From Blautia obeum ATCC 29174 (GTDB lineage: Bacteria; Bacillota; Clostridia; Lachnospirales; Lachnospiraceae), in NCBI RefSeq assembly GCF_025147765.1, contig NZ_CP102265.1:2889001-2953000 (forward strand): a stretch of DNA of 64,000 nt, given 5' to 3'. Numbering within the stretch: position 1 is the first letter of the stretch; each line of letters begins with the position of its first letter. The notes beneath the pieces were generated by a model. The model was given only the letters and a program-made list of their open reading frames with translations, ran no database searches and was not told where the DNA came from. Shown one piece after another: positions 51,409 through 58,971 of this stretch. The translations under genes were made by a program, and so were the position numbers.

Positions 51409-51486
51409 CTATGTTATGTTAAAAAGTCCTACTCCATAATGATATTCTCTTGCCGGTTTTAAAACATCGTTTAAATTTACTAACAT
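51409..51486 (-). pseudogene. Stump of a class II aldolase gene cut by the TnpB element
   Basis: From the ATG at 51486, behind AAAGGGGGATTATTC, 23 codons read MLVNLNDVLKPAREYHYGVG then LFN. They align without gaps to the start of the intact aldolase at 36476 (MLVNMNDVLYPAKKGKYAVG, LFN). The next two codons and the TAG at 51409-51411 belong to the mobile element. The remaining ~285 codons are not on the far side, which is the dehydrogenase gene, so the insertion was accompanied by a deletion or followed one. Confidence 0.85.
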
Positions 51487-51508
51487 GAATAATCCCCCTT
51501 TAATTTTT

Positions 51509-51531
51509 AATAGTTCTTTTAAAGAACTATT
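51509..51531. promoter_or_regulatory. Inverted repeat upstream of the aldolase stump (candidate ROK operator)
   Basis: AATAGTTCTTT and AAAGAACTATT are perfect 11-bp arms around one central base. It lies 22 bp before the stump start codon and shares its core with the dyad at 36539-36575 before the intact aldolase. The ROK repressor gene ends 68 bp away. Confidence 0.6.
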
Positions 51532-51545
51532 ATCTTTTAAATTTA

Positions 51546-51567
51546 CTCACCGACATATATCGGTGAG
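51546..51567 (-). terminator. Hairpin after the ROK repressor gene
   Basis: CTCACCGA and TCGGTGAG pair perfectly over a 6-nt loop; A/T-rich flanks extend the symmetry. Only a short T run follows on the minus strand, so it is a weak terminator or a processing site. Confidence 0.5.
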
Positions 51568-51598
51568 TTTATTGGTGTATATTTTTACAAAGAAAAAT

Positions 51599-52783
51599 TT
51601 ACACAAAAAACTGTAATTCCCCTTTGAAAATACTGTTTACTACCAATGCTGCCGCACCGACCAGCTGTGCCTGCTTGCCGAAATAAGCCTTCTTGACCGG
51701 AATATTCCATCCATCCTGTGCGATCTTACGGTCATTGATCAGTATCTCCAGTTTCTTTACGTAATCCTCCGGCCAATCTATTCCATCATATCCAAGTACG
51801 ATCATCTCCGGCTGGAGCATATTGATAATGCTTACCAGTCCTGCACTGATATCCTGAATCATTTCTTCCAGAATATCCTCAACTTCCGGTCTGTCATGAA
51901 TCTTAAAGTAATCCGCATAAGGCAGATTCAGCCCGGTTATTTTTTTCAGTTTTTCTCTGACCACATAACTGCTCGCATACATTTCCAGACAACCTCTGTT
52001 TCCGCAGGAACACTGCAGTCCTTTACAGTTAATGCTGACATGACCAAGCTCTGTTTCAAATCCTCTGTGACTGTGAAAAACCTCTCCTCCACATACAAAG
52101 CCGGAACCAATACCATTGGATACAGCAAGAAGAAGGAAATCCTGTTCCGCCTTGCCGATTCCAAACAGTTTTTCTGCCAGTGCTGCACAGTTGTTATCAT
52201 GATCAAAATAAACCGGAAGATTATATTTCTTCTGGATTGCTTCTTTGATCGGGACATGCTTAACTCCATAAAATCGCGGTGGATTCAGAATAATTCCGTT
52301 GCGGATATCTACCGGCCCGATAGAAGCAATGCCAATTCCCAGAATATTTTTCTCCTCTTCCATCATCCGGTCAATCAGTTCAAAAGCATTCTGAATCAGA
52401 ATATCCCCTGTCAGCTCGCCAAATTCTATGGTCTCTGTGCGGAATATCTGCATGTCCAGGCTGCAGAGTACAGCCTGGATATTTGTTCGGAAAACAAGAA
52501 TTCCTATGATCTTCGGGGCCTGATCAGCAACTTTGAGAATGATCGGATTCCTGCCGCAGACTTCTGTAAGCTCTTCCTCACATTCCTTTACAATTCCCTT
52601 CTCCATGAACTCTGCCACAATATTGGTCACTGTGGTTTTGGCAAGGCCAGTCCTCCTCGAAAGTTCAATTCTCGTATTACAGGTTCCCGTAGCGATCAAC
52701 TGAAAGATCAGTCCTCTGTTGAACTGTTTGGATGTTATGCTGTTCTTGCCATTTCCTTTTTTCATGTTTACCTGCATGATCAT
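51599..52783 (-). CDS. ROK-family transcriptional repressor (XylR/NagC type)
   Basis: Regulator of 394 residues. The N-terminal winged helix-turn-helix (about 10-70) reads SKQFNRGLIFQLIATGTCNTRIELSRRTGLAKTTVTNIVAEF (shown in part by RIELSRRTGLAKTTV). The sugar-binding ROK domain has FDHDNNCAALAEKLFG, GIGSGFVCGGEVFHSHRG, and the zinc motif CSCGNRGCLEMYAS, all intact. It probably binds a sugar and releases DNA near the aldolase genes. Candidate ATGs are 52783 and 52777 (AAGGGGAAA upstream); the former is used. The epimerase gene lies 63 bp upstream. Confidence 0.9.
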   Translation of the reverse strand: MIMQVNMKKGNGKNSITSKQFNRGLIFQLIATGTCNTRIELSRRTGLAKTTVTNIVAEFMEKGIVKECEEELTEVCGRNPIILKVADQAPKIIGILVFRTNIQAVLCSLDMQIFRTETIEFGELTGDILIQNAFELIDRMMEEEKNILGIGIASIGPVDIRNGIILNPPRFYGVKHVPIKEAIQKKYNLPVYFDHDNNCAALAEKLFGIGKAEQDFLLLAVSNGIGSGFVCGGEVFHSHRGFETELGHVSINCKGLQCSCGNRGCLEMYASSYVVREKLKKITGLNLPYADYFKIHDRPEVEDILEEMIQDISAGLVSIINMLQPEMIVLGYDGIDWPEDYVKKLEILINDRKIAQDGWNIPVKKAYFGKQAQLVGAAALVVNSIFKGELQFFV

Positions 52784-52846
52784 TTTCCCCTTCAAATCAT
52801 GATATGATGCCAGGGCAAGATCCCCGGCCATTAAATACAGGGAGTA

Positions 52847-53728
52847 TTATTTTTCTTTGATCGTAATACTCCATGTATTGGTATATTCCTGTCCACTTTC
52901 AAGCGAAAGCAGATCTGCCTGTTTTTCCAGATCCTCAACTACATTTTTGCGTGAAGGAAGCGAACTCCACGGCTCAATACAGACATAATCTACTTCTACA
53001 TGTGGCCAGTGCCAGATTCCAAGATAATCCATATCCGGAAATGCGACTGTGATCTTTTTGCTGCCTTTTGCACTTTCAAGTGTTACTTCCCTCGGCATTT
53101 CTTTCAACACGATCGCATCATCATCGAACAGATTATGCTCCAGATTCAGATAACGGCCTTCTTCCAATGCAAAAGCCTCATCCTCCTCCAGTACGAAACA
53201 GTCCTCCGAAAAAAGAATCCTGCGTGGTTTGGGATCTTCGCCAAAATCAATCCTGTAATCCTCAAATTTCAGATTCTTCTCAATCGGAATCTGGAATCCC
53301 GGATGTCCGCCGATACCGAAATACATCTTCTTATCATCGGTATTCTTTACCTGATATGTAATTGTGATTTTTTCTCCTTCAAGTTTCCATGTGATATCAA
53401 GTGTAAACTCAAAAGGATACTGTTTTCTTGTTTCCGGTGAGCTTACAAGGCGCAGCGTCAGGGAATCTGCTTTCTGCTCAACAAGCTCCATCTCATCATA
53501 CGGAAGAAATCCGTGAATATCCATATGATAAACGGTATCCTGGTATTTATAGCTTTTTTCTGTCATTCGACCGATATAGGGAAATAGATTCGGTCCTCTG
53601 TCTGTCCATGTTGCAGCATCTCCCTGCCACAAGTATTCCTGTCCTTCTGCATCTTTGACAGACTGAAATTCTCCCCCCCTGGAAGAAACCACCAGTGTAA
53701 GTTTCTCATTGCTGATCGTATAGTTCAT
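52847..53728 (-). CDS. Aldose 1-epimerase family protein
   Basis: Galactose-mutarotase-like protein of 293 residues, all beta. Sequence includes SRGGEFQSVKDAEGQEYLWQGD, RGPNLFPYIGRM, HMDIHGFLPY (catalytic His), YFGIGGHPGFQIP (second His) and YVCIEPWSSLPS (catalytic Glu). It resembles the LacX/YeaD-like branch, which interconverts anomers of aldoses or sugar phosphates. The ATG at 53728 follows AAGGAGGGTGAAGAC. It is co-directional with the ROK repressor, consistent with a sugar role. Confidence 0.9.
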   Translation of the reverse strand: MNYTISNEKLTLVVSSRGGEFQSVKDAEGQEYLWQGDAATWTDRGPNLFPYIGRMTEKSYKYQDTVYHMDIHGFLPYDEMELVEQKADSLTLRLVSSPETRKQYPFEFTLDITWKLEGEKITITYQVKNTDDKKMYFGIGGHPGFQIPIEKNLKFEDYRIDFGEDPKPRRILFSEDCFVLEEDEAFALEEGRYLNLEHNLFDDDAIVLKEMPREVTLESAKGSKKITVAFPDMDYLGIWHWPHVEVDYVCIEPWSSLPSRKNVVEDLEKQADLLSLESGQEYTNTWSITIKEK

Positions 53729-53840
53729 GTCTTCACCCTCCTTGTGTTTTCTCATTATAGCACGTCAAACTTTCAGTTTCTATCTTTTTATAACAATCAC
53801 CCTTTTATAGTCTGTCTTTTTACCACATTTTATCTTTTTA

Positions 53841-53869
53841 TTGCAATTCCATTCTCATTCTTTTATAAT
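53841..53869 (+). promoter_or_regulatory. Promoter of the carbamate kinase - EutJ pair
   Basis: Plus strand: TTGCAA (53841-53846), 17 bp, TATAAT (53864-53869), about 50 bp before the start codon. The -35 box lies in the palindrome ATTGCAAT, also found twice at the asnA promoter. Confidence 0.65.
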
Positions 53870-53918
53870 AAGAATTAGATTGTTTTACAGACAAATTGAA
53901 AAGAAACGAGGAATCCAT

Positions 53919-54851
53919 ATGAGCGAAAAAACTGTCGTTGTTGCTCTTGGTCACAAAGCCCTGGGCGCAACTCTTCCAGAACAGAAACAGGCTACCAAGG
54001 CCGCTGCAAAAGCCATTGCAGATCTTGTAGAGGATGGTGCACACGTTGTCATCTCCCACAGCAACGGACCTCAGGTCGGCATGATCCATACAGCTATGAA
54101 CGAATTCGGTAAGGCACATCCTGATTATACCTTTGCGCCAATGTCTGTATGTTCTGCCATGAGTCAGGGATATATCGGATATGATCTTCAGAATGCAATC
54201 CGTGCAGAACTGATCTCCAGAGGAATCTACAAACCGGTCGCAACGATTCTCACCCAGGTTGTGATCGATCCTTATGATGAAGCTTTCGGGGAACCAGAGA
54301 AAATCATTGGACGTATTCTTACTTCTGAAGAGGCAGAAGCAGAGGAGGACAAGGGAAACTTTGTTACAGAAGTTGGAAATGGCGAATATCGCAGAATCCT
54401 TGCAGCCCCGAAGCCACAGAAAATCGTGGAACTTGAAACGATCCGTACTCTTGCAGATGCAGGACAGGTCGTGATCGCAGCCGGCGGCGGCGGAATCCCG
54501 GTCATGGAACAGGGAATCGATCTCCATGGTGCAAGTGCTATCATTGAAAAAGACTTTGCAAGTGAGCTTCTCGCAGAGGAATTAAATGCAGATACGCTTC
54601 TGATCCTCACCAGCGTTGAGAAAGTCAGCCTGAATAAAGATACTGACAAAGAAACTTATCTGGACACTGTTTCTGTTGCAGATGCCCGCAAATACATTGA
54701 TGAGAATCAGTTTACAGCAGGCTCCATGCTTCCGAAGATCGAAGCTGCGGTCGCATTTGCAGAAAAAGGCAATGGACATCGCACCATCATCACAGATATT
54801 GCTCATGCAAAAGATGGCTACAAAGAAAAGACTGGTACTATCATTAAATAA
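53919..54851 (+). CDS. arcC: Carbamate kinase (YqeA/ArcC-like)
   Basis: Amino-acid-kinase-fold enzyme of 310 residues making ATP from carbamoyl phosphate and ADP. Family parts include VVISHSNGPQVGMI, MSVCSAMSQGYIGYDLQNA, RRILAAPKPQKIVE, VIAAGGGGIPV, AVIEKDFAS-like ASAIIEKDF and GSMLPKIEAAVAFA. The N-terminal nucleotide loop, normally GGNAL, reads GHKALG, which changes two conserved positions. There is no arginine deiminase or ornithine carbamoyltransferase next to it. The ATG at 53919 follows ACGAGGAATCCAT. Confidence 0.88.
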   Translation: MSEKTVVVALGHKALGATLPEQKQATKAAAKAIADLVEDGAHVVISHSNGPQVGMIHTAMNEFGKAHPDYTFAPMSVCSAMSQGYIGYDLQNAIRAELISRGIYKPVATILTQVVIDPYDEAFGEPEKIIGRILTSEEAEAEEDKGNFVTEVGNGEYRRILAAPKPQKIVELETIRTLADAGQVVIAAGGGGIPVMEQGIDLHGASAIIEKDFASELLAEELNADTLLILTSVEKVSLNKDTDKETYLDTVSVADARKYIDENQFTAGSMLPKIEAAVAFAEKGNGHRTIITDIAHAKDGYKEKTGTIIK

Positions 54852-54866
54852 TTGGAGCATTCTTAA

Positions 54867-55706
54867 ATGGAAATAAAAAACAGAACTTTATCGAATTTTG
54901 CAGAACTGGTACGAACCGGAGAATGCAAGAAATTCAGAGGCCGTCTGAAGGTCGGTGTGGATCTCGGTACTGCCAATACGGTCCTTGCGGTTGTTGACAG
55001 CACAAACAGACCGATTGCAGGTGTCTCCGCACCTTCTCATGCAATTCGTGACGGTGTGATCGTAAACTATTATGAATCCGTTCAGCTTGTCACAAAGCTG
55101 AAAGCAGAGCTCGAGGAAAAACTTGGCACCGAGCTCCCCTATGCTGCTGCTGCCATCCCTCCGGGAGTTTCCGAAGGCAGTGTCAAAAGCATCGGCTATG
55201 TACTGGAAGGTGCCGGGTTCGAAGTGATGAATATCGTAGATGAGCCGACTGCTGCCGCTGCTGTCCTCAAGATCACAGACGGTGCAGTTGTTGATGTCGG
55301 CGGCGGCACAACCGGTATCAGCATCCTCAAAGATGGCAAAGTCATCTACACCGATGATGAAGCAACCGGTGGAAGTCATATGACCATGACAGTTGCCGGG
55401 CATTATAAGATTCCTTATGAAGAAGCAGAAGTTCTAAAGACTACTCCTGAGAAAGAGGATGAAATCTTCCCGGTCGTCAAGGCTACCATAGAGAAAATGG
55501 CAACCATCACTGAGAAATTTCTCAATGGTTATCAGGTGCCTGCAGTTTATGTTGTAGGTGGCTCCGCAAGCTTCAGGGAATTCACAAATGTATTCGAGAA
55601 GAAGCTGAAATTACCGGTATATCGTCCGGTTCATCCACTTCTTGTAACTCCACTCGGAATCGCATATAATTGCGAATTGCCGCCAGTTACACCGAAGAAA
55701 AAATAA
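54867..55706 (+). CDS. eutJ: EutJ-family actin/Hsp70-fold protein
   Basis: Protein of 279 residues with the phosphate loops of the Hsp70/actin ATPase fold: VGVDLGTANTVLAVVD, VVDVGGGTTGISILKDGK and the adenosine motif VYVVGGSASFREF. It matches the EutJ type found in ethanolamine and propanediol gene clusters, thought to be a chaperone. No other eut gene or microcompartment shell gene is in the window. It lies 15 bp after carbamate kinase on the same transcript; a terminator follows. Confidence 0.85.
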   Translation: MEIKNRTLSNFAELVRTGECKKFRGRLKVGVDLGTANTVLAVVDSTNRPIAGVSAPSHAIRDGVIVNYYESVQLVTKLKAELEEKLGTELPYAAAAIPPGVSEGSVKSIGYVLEGAGFEVMNIVDEPTAAAAVLKITDGAVVDVGGGTTGISILKDGKVIYTDDEATGGSHMTMTVAGHYKIPYEEAEVLKTTPEKEDEIFPVVKATIEKMATITEKFLNGYQVPAVYVVGGSASFREFTNVFEKKLKLPVYRPVHPLLVTPLGIAYNCELPPVTPKKK

Positions 55707-55723
55707 TAATTCTGCAAAAAATT

Positions 55724-55747
55724 GCCGGTACACTATGATGTACCGGC
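55724..55747. terminator. Bidirectional terminator between eutJ and nrdD
   Basis: GCCGGTACA (55724-55732) and TGTACCGGC (55739-55747) form a perfect stem with TGTTTTATTATTTTT on the plus side and AATTTTTTG on the minus side, serving both converging genes. Confidence 0.85.
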
Positions 55748-55767
55748 TGTTTTATTATTTTTCTGAT

Positions 55768-57903
55768 TTACATTGATTTACGTTCTGCAATCTCTGCCAT
55801 CTTTGCTTCGTTCAGTCGTGTATCACCATGGACACGGCTGTAAGAAAGATATCCATTCATTCGGTCAATCTTGGTCAGGTTATGCGAACCGCATACCGGG
55901 CACACATCCATCTCCAGTTCCTGGTGACCGCAGTCATCACAGTATGCCAGAGAAAGATTGACACCTTCATAATATCCCAGATTCATTGCTCTGCGGATCA
56001 GAGTACGGATGGCTTCTTTATTATAGCCAATCGGATAACGTACATACTGGATCTTACCACCATTACAGAGTTCCCAGAATCGTCCCTCCAGATCCTGTTT
56101 CTCAATCGGAGTTACATCCTCTGTTACATGGCAGTGGAAGCTGTTGCTGACATACGGTCTGTCAGAAACACCCTCAACAATTCCGTACATCTTACGGAAC
56201 TGTTCTACCTGCAGACCGCAGAGACTCTCTGCCGGTGTACCGTAGATTGCATACAGATATCCATCTTCCTGCTTAAACTGGTTTACTTTATCATTGATGT
56301 ATTTCAGAACTTCCAGGGCAAACTGTCCATCTTCACGGATTGACTTACCATTATAAAGCTCCTGCAGTTCATTCAGTGCTGTAATACCAAAAGAAGCTGT
56401 CATTGGCTTCAAAAGCTTGCCGATCTTTTCATTTGGTTTCAGATGACCGCCATAGAAACCGCCCTCGCAGTATGCCAGTGGGTTCGTGGAAGCACGCATC
56501 TGTCCCAGGTATTCATAAGTACGGATATGCAGATTACGGATCATCTGCAGATAGAAATCCAGCACCTCATAGAAATCTCTGCTCTCGGCTCTTGCTTTCG
56601 CCAGGATCATTGGAAGATGAAGGCTGACTGCACCGATATTGAAACGTCCGACAAATACCGGTGTATCTTTATCATCTGCCGGATACATACCGCCGCGTTC
56701 ATACCACGGACTTAAGAATGCACGGCACCCCATTGGGCTGATAACTTTGCCATACTGTTTATACATGCTGGCGATATAACCCTTGCCTGTCAGAGACAGC
56801 CAGTCCGGATACATCGTCTTTGCTGAACAATCCACACCGGCTTCAAAAATATCTTCACATGGTTTTCCAGGTCCATGAAGATTTTCATCATAAAGAAATA
56901 CGATCTTCGGGAACAGTACCGGTTTCTTGTGCCCCTTCTTACCCTGTCCGCCTTTGTGGACCTCCAGAAGAGAAATATTACACATCTTCTCAAACTGTCC
57001 GGTTCCAAGTCCCAATGTAACTGTAACGAACGGATAATCTCCACGGGAAGAACCTACTGTATTGAGTTTGTACTCAATTCCCTGCCATCCCTGGTCAAAA
57101 TCACGTCTTACTTTATCCAACGCATATTCGATTGCTTTTTCCTCTCTGCCGTTCCAGTTCTCATCCGCATATTTCAGAAATTCACTGATATATTTATCAT
57201 AACTCTTCTGTGCATATGGTCCAAGGATCTTGTCAACTTCCGGTACGGTAAAACCGCCATACTGCTGTGCCGCAGTACTCAGGATAATATCTCCCATAAC
57301 ATCAAATGCAGTATCCAGTGTCTTCGGCTCATTGTACCAGACATTACCCATCTCAAATCCGCCTTTTAATACGGAGCCAACGTCAAACAGACAGCAGTTC
57401 ATCGTATCCAGACGTGCTGACTGGTCATGAATATAAATATATCCATCCTTACATGCCTGCAGCTCGTTGCGGTTCATAAAAAACTTACGATACAGTTCCT
57501 TATTCAATTCATTAAAGATCAGGCTTCGTTTCGTAGCCACCAGCGCACTGTCGGTATTCGCATTGCTCTTGTCTCCGATGTAACGGATTGCCTGGCTCTT
57601 TGTATATACGTCATCCATCATGTGGATAAAATCAAGTTTATAATTACGATAATCACGATAGCTCTTGGCAACTGCCGGATTCACACGCTCCAGAGCTCCT
57701 TCAACGATATTATGCATCTCCTGGATCTCAATCTCATTTTTTCCAAGAGAATCTGCATGCTCCTGTGCAAAACGACAGATAAAATCTTTTTCTTCTGGTG
57801 AAAATTTATAAAGGATTCGTGCGGCAGATTTGTTTACTGCTTTCACGATCTTCTGCGGATCAAATTCTTCTCTTGTTCCGTCTTTCTTAATTACATAAAT
57901 CAT
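55768..57903 (-). CDS. nrdD: Anaerobic (class III) ribonucleoside-triphosphate reductase
   Basis: Glycyl-radical enzyme of 711 residues making dNTPs without oxygen. An ATP-cone (about 1-90, VIKKDGTREEFDPQKIVKAVNKSA) precedes the catalytic barrel with YIHDQSARLDTMNCCLFDVG and ASTNPLAYCEGGFYGGHL. The C terminus has a zinc site CDDCG...CPVCG and the glycyl-radical loop NGYLSYSR (Gly684). The ATG at 57903 is chosen over the open frame extending 51 codons upstream because MIYVIKKDGT is the family start. The activase gene nrdG, usually next door, is absent; a terminator follows directly. Confidence 0.95.
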   Translation of the reverse strand: MIYVIKKDGTREEFDPQKIVKAVNKSAARILYKFSPEEKDFICRFAQEHADSLGKNEIEIQEMHNIVEGALERVNPAVAKSYRDYRNYKLDFIHMMDDVYTKSQAIRYIGDKSNANTDSALVATKRSLIFNELNKELYRKFFMNRNELQACKDGYIYIHDQSARLDTMNCCLFDVGSVLKGGFEMGNVWYNEPKTLDTAFDVMGDIILSTAAQQYGGFTVPEVDKILGPYAQKSYDKYISEFLKYADENWNGREEKAIEYALDKVRRDFDQGWQGIEYKLNTVGSSRGDYPFVTVTLGLGTGQFEKMCNISLLEVHKGGQGKKGHKKPVLFPKIVFLYDENLHGPGKPCEDIFEAGVDCSAKTMYPDWLSLTGKGYIASMYKQYGKVISPMGCRAFLSPWYERGGMYPADDKDTPVFVGRFNIGAVSLHLPMILAKARAESRDFYEVLDFYLQMIRNLHIRTYEYLGQMRASTNPLAYCEGGFYGGHLKPNEKIGKLLKPMTASFGITALNELQELYNGKSIREDGQFALEVLKYINDKVNQFKQEDGYLYAIYGTPAESLCGLQVEQFRKMYGIVEGVSDRPYVSNSFHCHVTEDVTPIEKQDLEGRFWELCNGGKIQYVRYPIGYNKEAIRTLIRRAMNLGYYEGVNLSLAYCDDCGHQELEMDVCPVCGSHNLTKIDRMNGYLSYSRVHGDTRLNEAKMAEIAERKSM

Positions 57904-57989
57904 ACCTTGTCTCTCCTGTTTGCTACTGTTTGTAGGGTTTTTCACTGTTTGCGTCGTCCTGAGCGGCGATACTTCCCCTATCGCATTCT

Positions 57990-58036
57990 CCCCATATATT
58001 GTGTTGCATATGAGAGTATAACACAATATCATGTGA
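57990..58036 (-). promoter_or_regulatory. Paired NrdR boxes at the nrdD promoter
   Basis: Two 16-bp near-palindromes occur 31 bp apart start to start: CCCCATATATTGTGTT (57990-58005) and ACACAATATCATGTGA (58021-58036). Both fit the NrdR consensus ACACwATATATwGTGT, and three-turn spacing is typical. A TATACT -10 box (minus strand) lies between them, fitting repression by NrdR when dATP is high. Confidence 0.75.
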
Positions 58037-58107
58037 AATAAAAGGGGGAATTTCATTTTTTATTGTCTGAAATCTTCCCCCGAAAATCCATTATTAAACT
58101 AATATTT

Positions 58108-58815
58108 TTAATCTTCCCACTCCATCAGATAAACACTGTCGAAGTCACTCTCTTCGGATTCTACCTGAATCGTGTCACCTTCTTCAAATGTCAGAAACAG
58201 TGTATCCTCACCATCTTTGAGTGTATATTGTTCGTTGTCTGCTTTCTTTCTGGTAACAGTAAGTGTCACTTCGGCGCTGGAAGTAAAAACGCCATATTTT
58301 CCTGCTTCAAACTGGACACCAGCCTGTGCCGGTCCATATCCTGCGCCGATCGAATAATCCTTGTATCCCTGCTCATCATCCCAGCTGTAAAAATATGTAC
58401 CCGGATCTGTGGTCTCAGCGGTATCTGTCTGTATCTCACTGCTATTCTCAACCTCAGACTGAATTGCTTCTTTTATGACACCACCCAGATCTTCAGCCAG
58501 TGGTGCAACTGCTGCAAGAATAATAATGATCACCCAAAGTATCCCAAGTTTTGAATGCTTCTTAGTTTTTGCAGGCCGGATTTTTTCTCTGCCAGAGGAT
58601 GTATTCCGATTGCCAGCAGCCTTTCCGGTGCTTCCTTTCCCCAAGGATCCGACTCCCTGTGTCTGCATGATCTTACGGGCCTTATCTGATGCATGTCGAT
58701 AGTGATCACTCCGGCTCTCATTCAGATGATACAGGATTTCATCATTGCGGTATGGCATACCACACTCTTTACATCGTCCATTTACAACCGTTCCGTCACA
58801 TAACGGACATTTCAT
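58108..58815 (-). CDS. Zinc-ribbon membrane protein of unknown function
   Basis: Protein of 235 residues. It starts with a zinc ribbon MKCPLCDGTVVNGRCKECGMP (two CxxC pairs), then a basic linker, one membrane helix at about 88-108 (LGILWVIIIILAAVAPLA), and a beta-rich outer domain (about 130-235) rich in Glu/Asp. The layout, cytoplasmic zinc ribbon plus extracytoplasmic beta domain, is common in Firmicutes but not assigned. The ATG at 58815 follows AGGGGGTGTTGTCT. It is co-directional with nrdD but separated by the NrdR region. Confidence 0.75.
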   Translation of the reverse strand: MKCPLCDGTVVNGRCKECGMPYRNDEILYHLNESRSDHYRHASDKARKIMQTQGVGSLGKGSTGKAAGNRNTSSGREKIRPAKTKKHSKLGILWVIIIILAAVAPLAEDLGGVIKEAIQSEVENSSEIQTDTAETTDPGTYFYSWDDEQGYKDYSIGAGYGPAQAGVQFEAGKYGVFTSSAEVTLTVTRKKADNEQYTLKDGEDTLFLTFEEGDTIQVESEESDFDSVYLMEWED

Positions 58816-58915
58816 AGACAACACCCCCTTAGTTCAAATCATTTCTCCGATTTCACTTCAAATTGCTGTATTCATTATTGTATCCTTTTTATTGCAATCT
58901 TACAAGGTAAAAAAA

Positions 58916-58944
58916 TTGCAATACCGACTTTTTCTTGCTATAAT
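58916..58944 (+). promoter_or_regulatory. Promoter of asnA
   Basis: Plus strand: TTGCAA (58916-58921), 17 bp, TATAAT (58939-58944), 28 bp before the ATG. Two ATTGCAAT palindromes are present at 58891-58898 and 58915-58922, the second over the -35 box. Confidence 0.7.
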
Positions 58945-58971
58945 AGTTACATTAAATCTAGGAGGATTATT

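Larger units (their letters stand above)
49986..51417 (-). mobile_element. IS605-type element encoding only TnpB
   Basis: The element carries tnpB but no tnpA transposase. In the tnpB direction its left end begins after the aldolase-derived codon for Asn (AAC at 51418-51420) with ATAACATAGCAAGAATTC and a hairpin CTCC-ttCCTctatAGGtGGGAG at 51379-51404. The right end is a multi-hairpin segment ending in AAGTGGTGGGAGC at 49986. The host sequence next to the left end is TTTTTAAC. Boundaries are estimated from where similarity to aldolase and dehydrogenase begins. Confidence 0.8.

Noticed and set aside
53838..54527. 229-codon frame opposite carbamate kinase
   Set aside because: Shadow frame; the plus-strand gene has promoter, ribosome site and family motifs.
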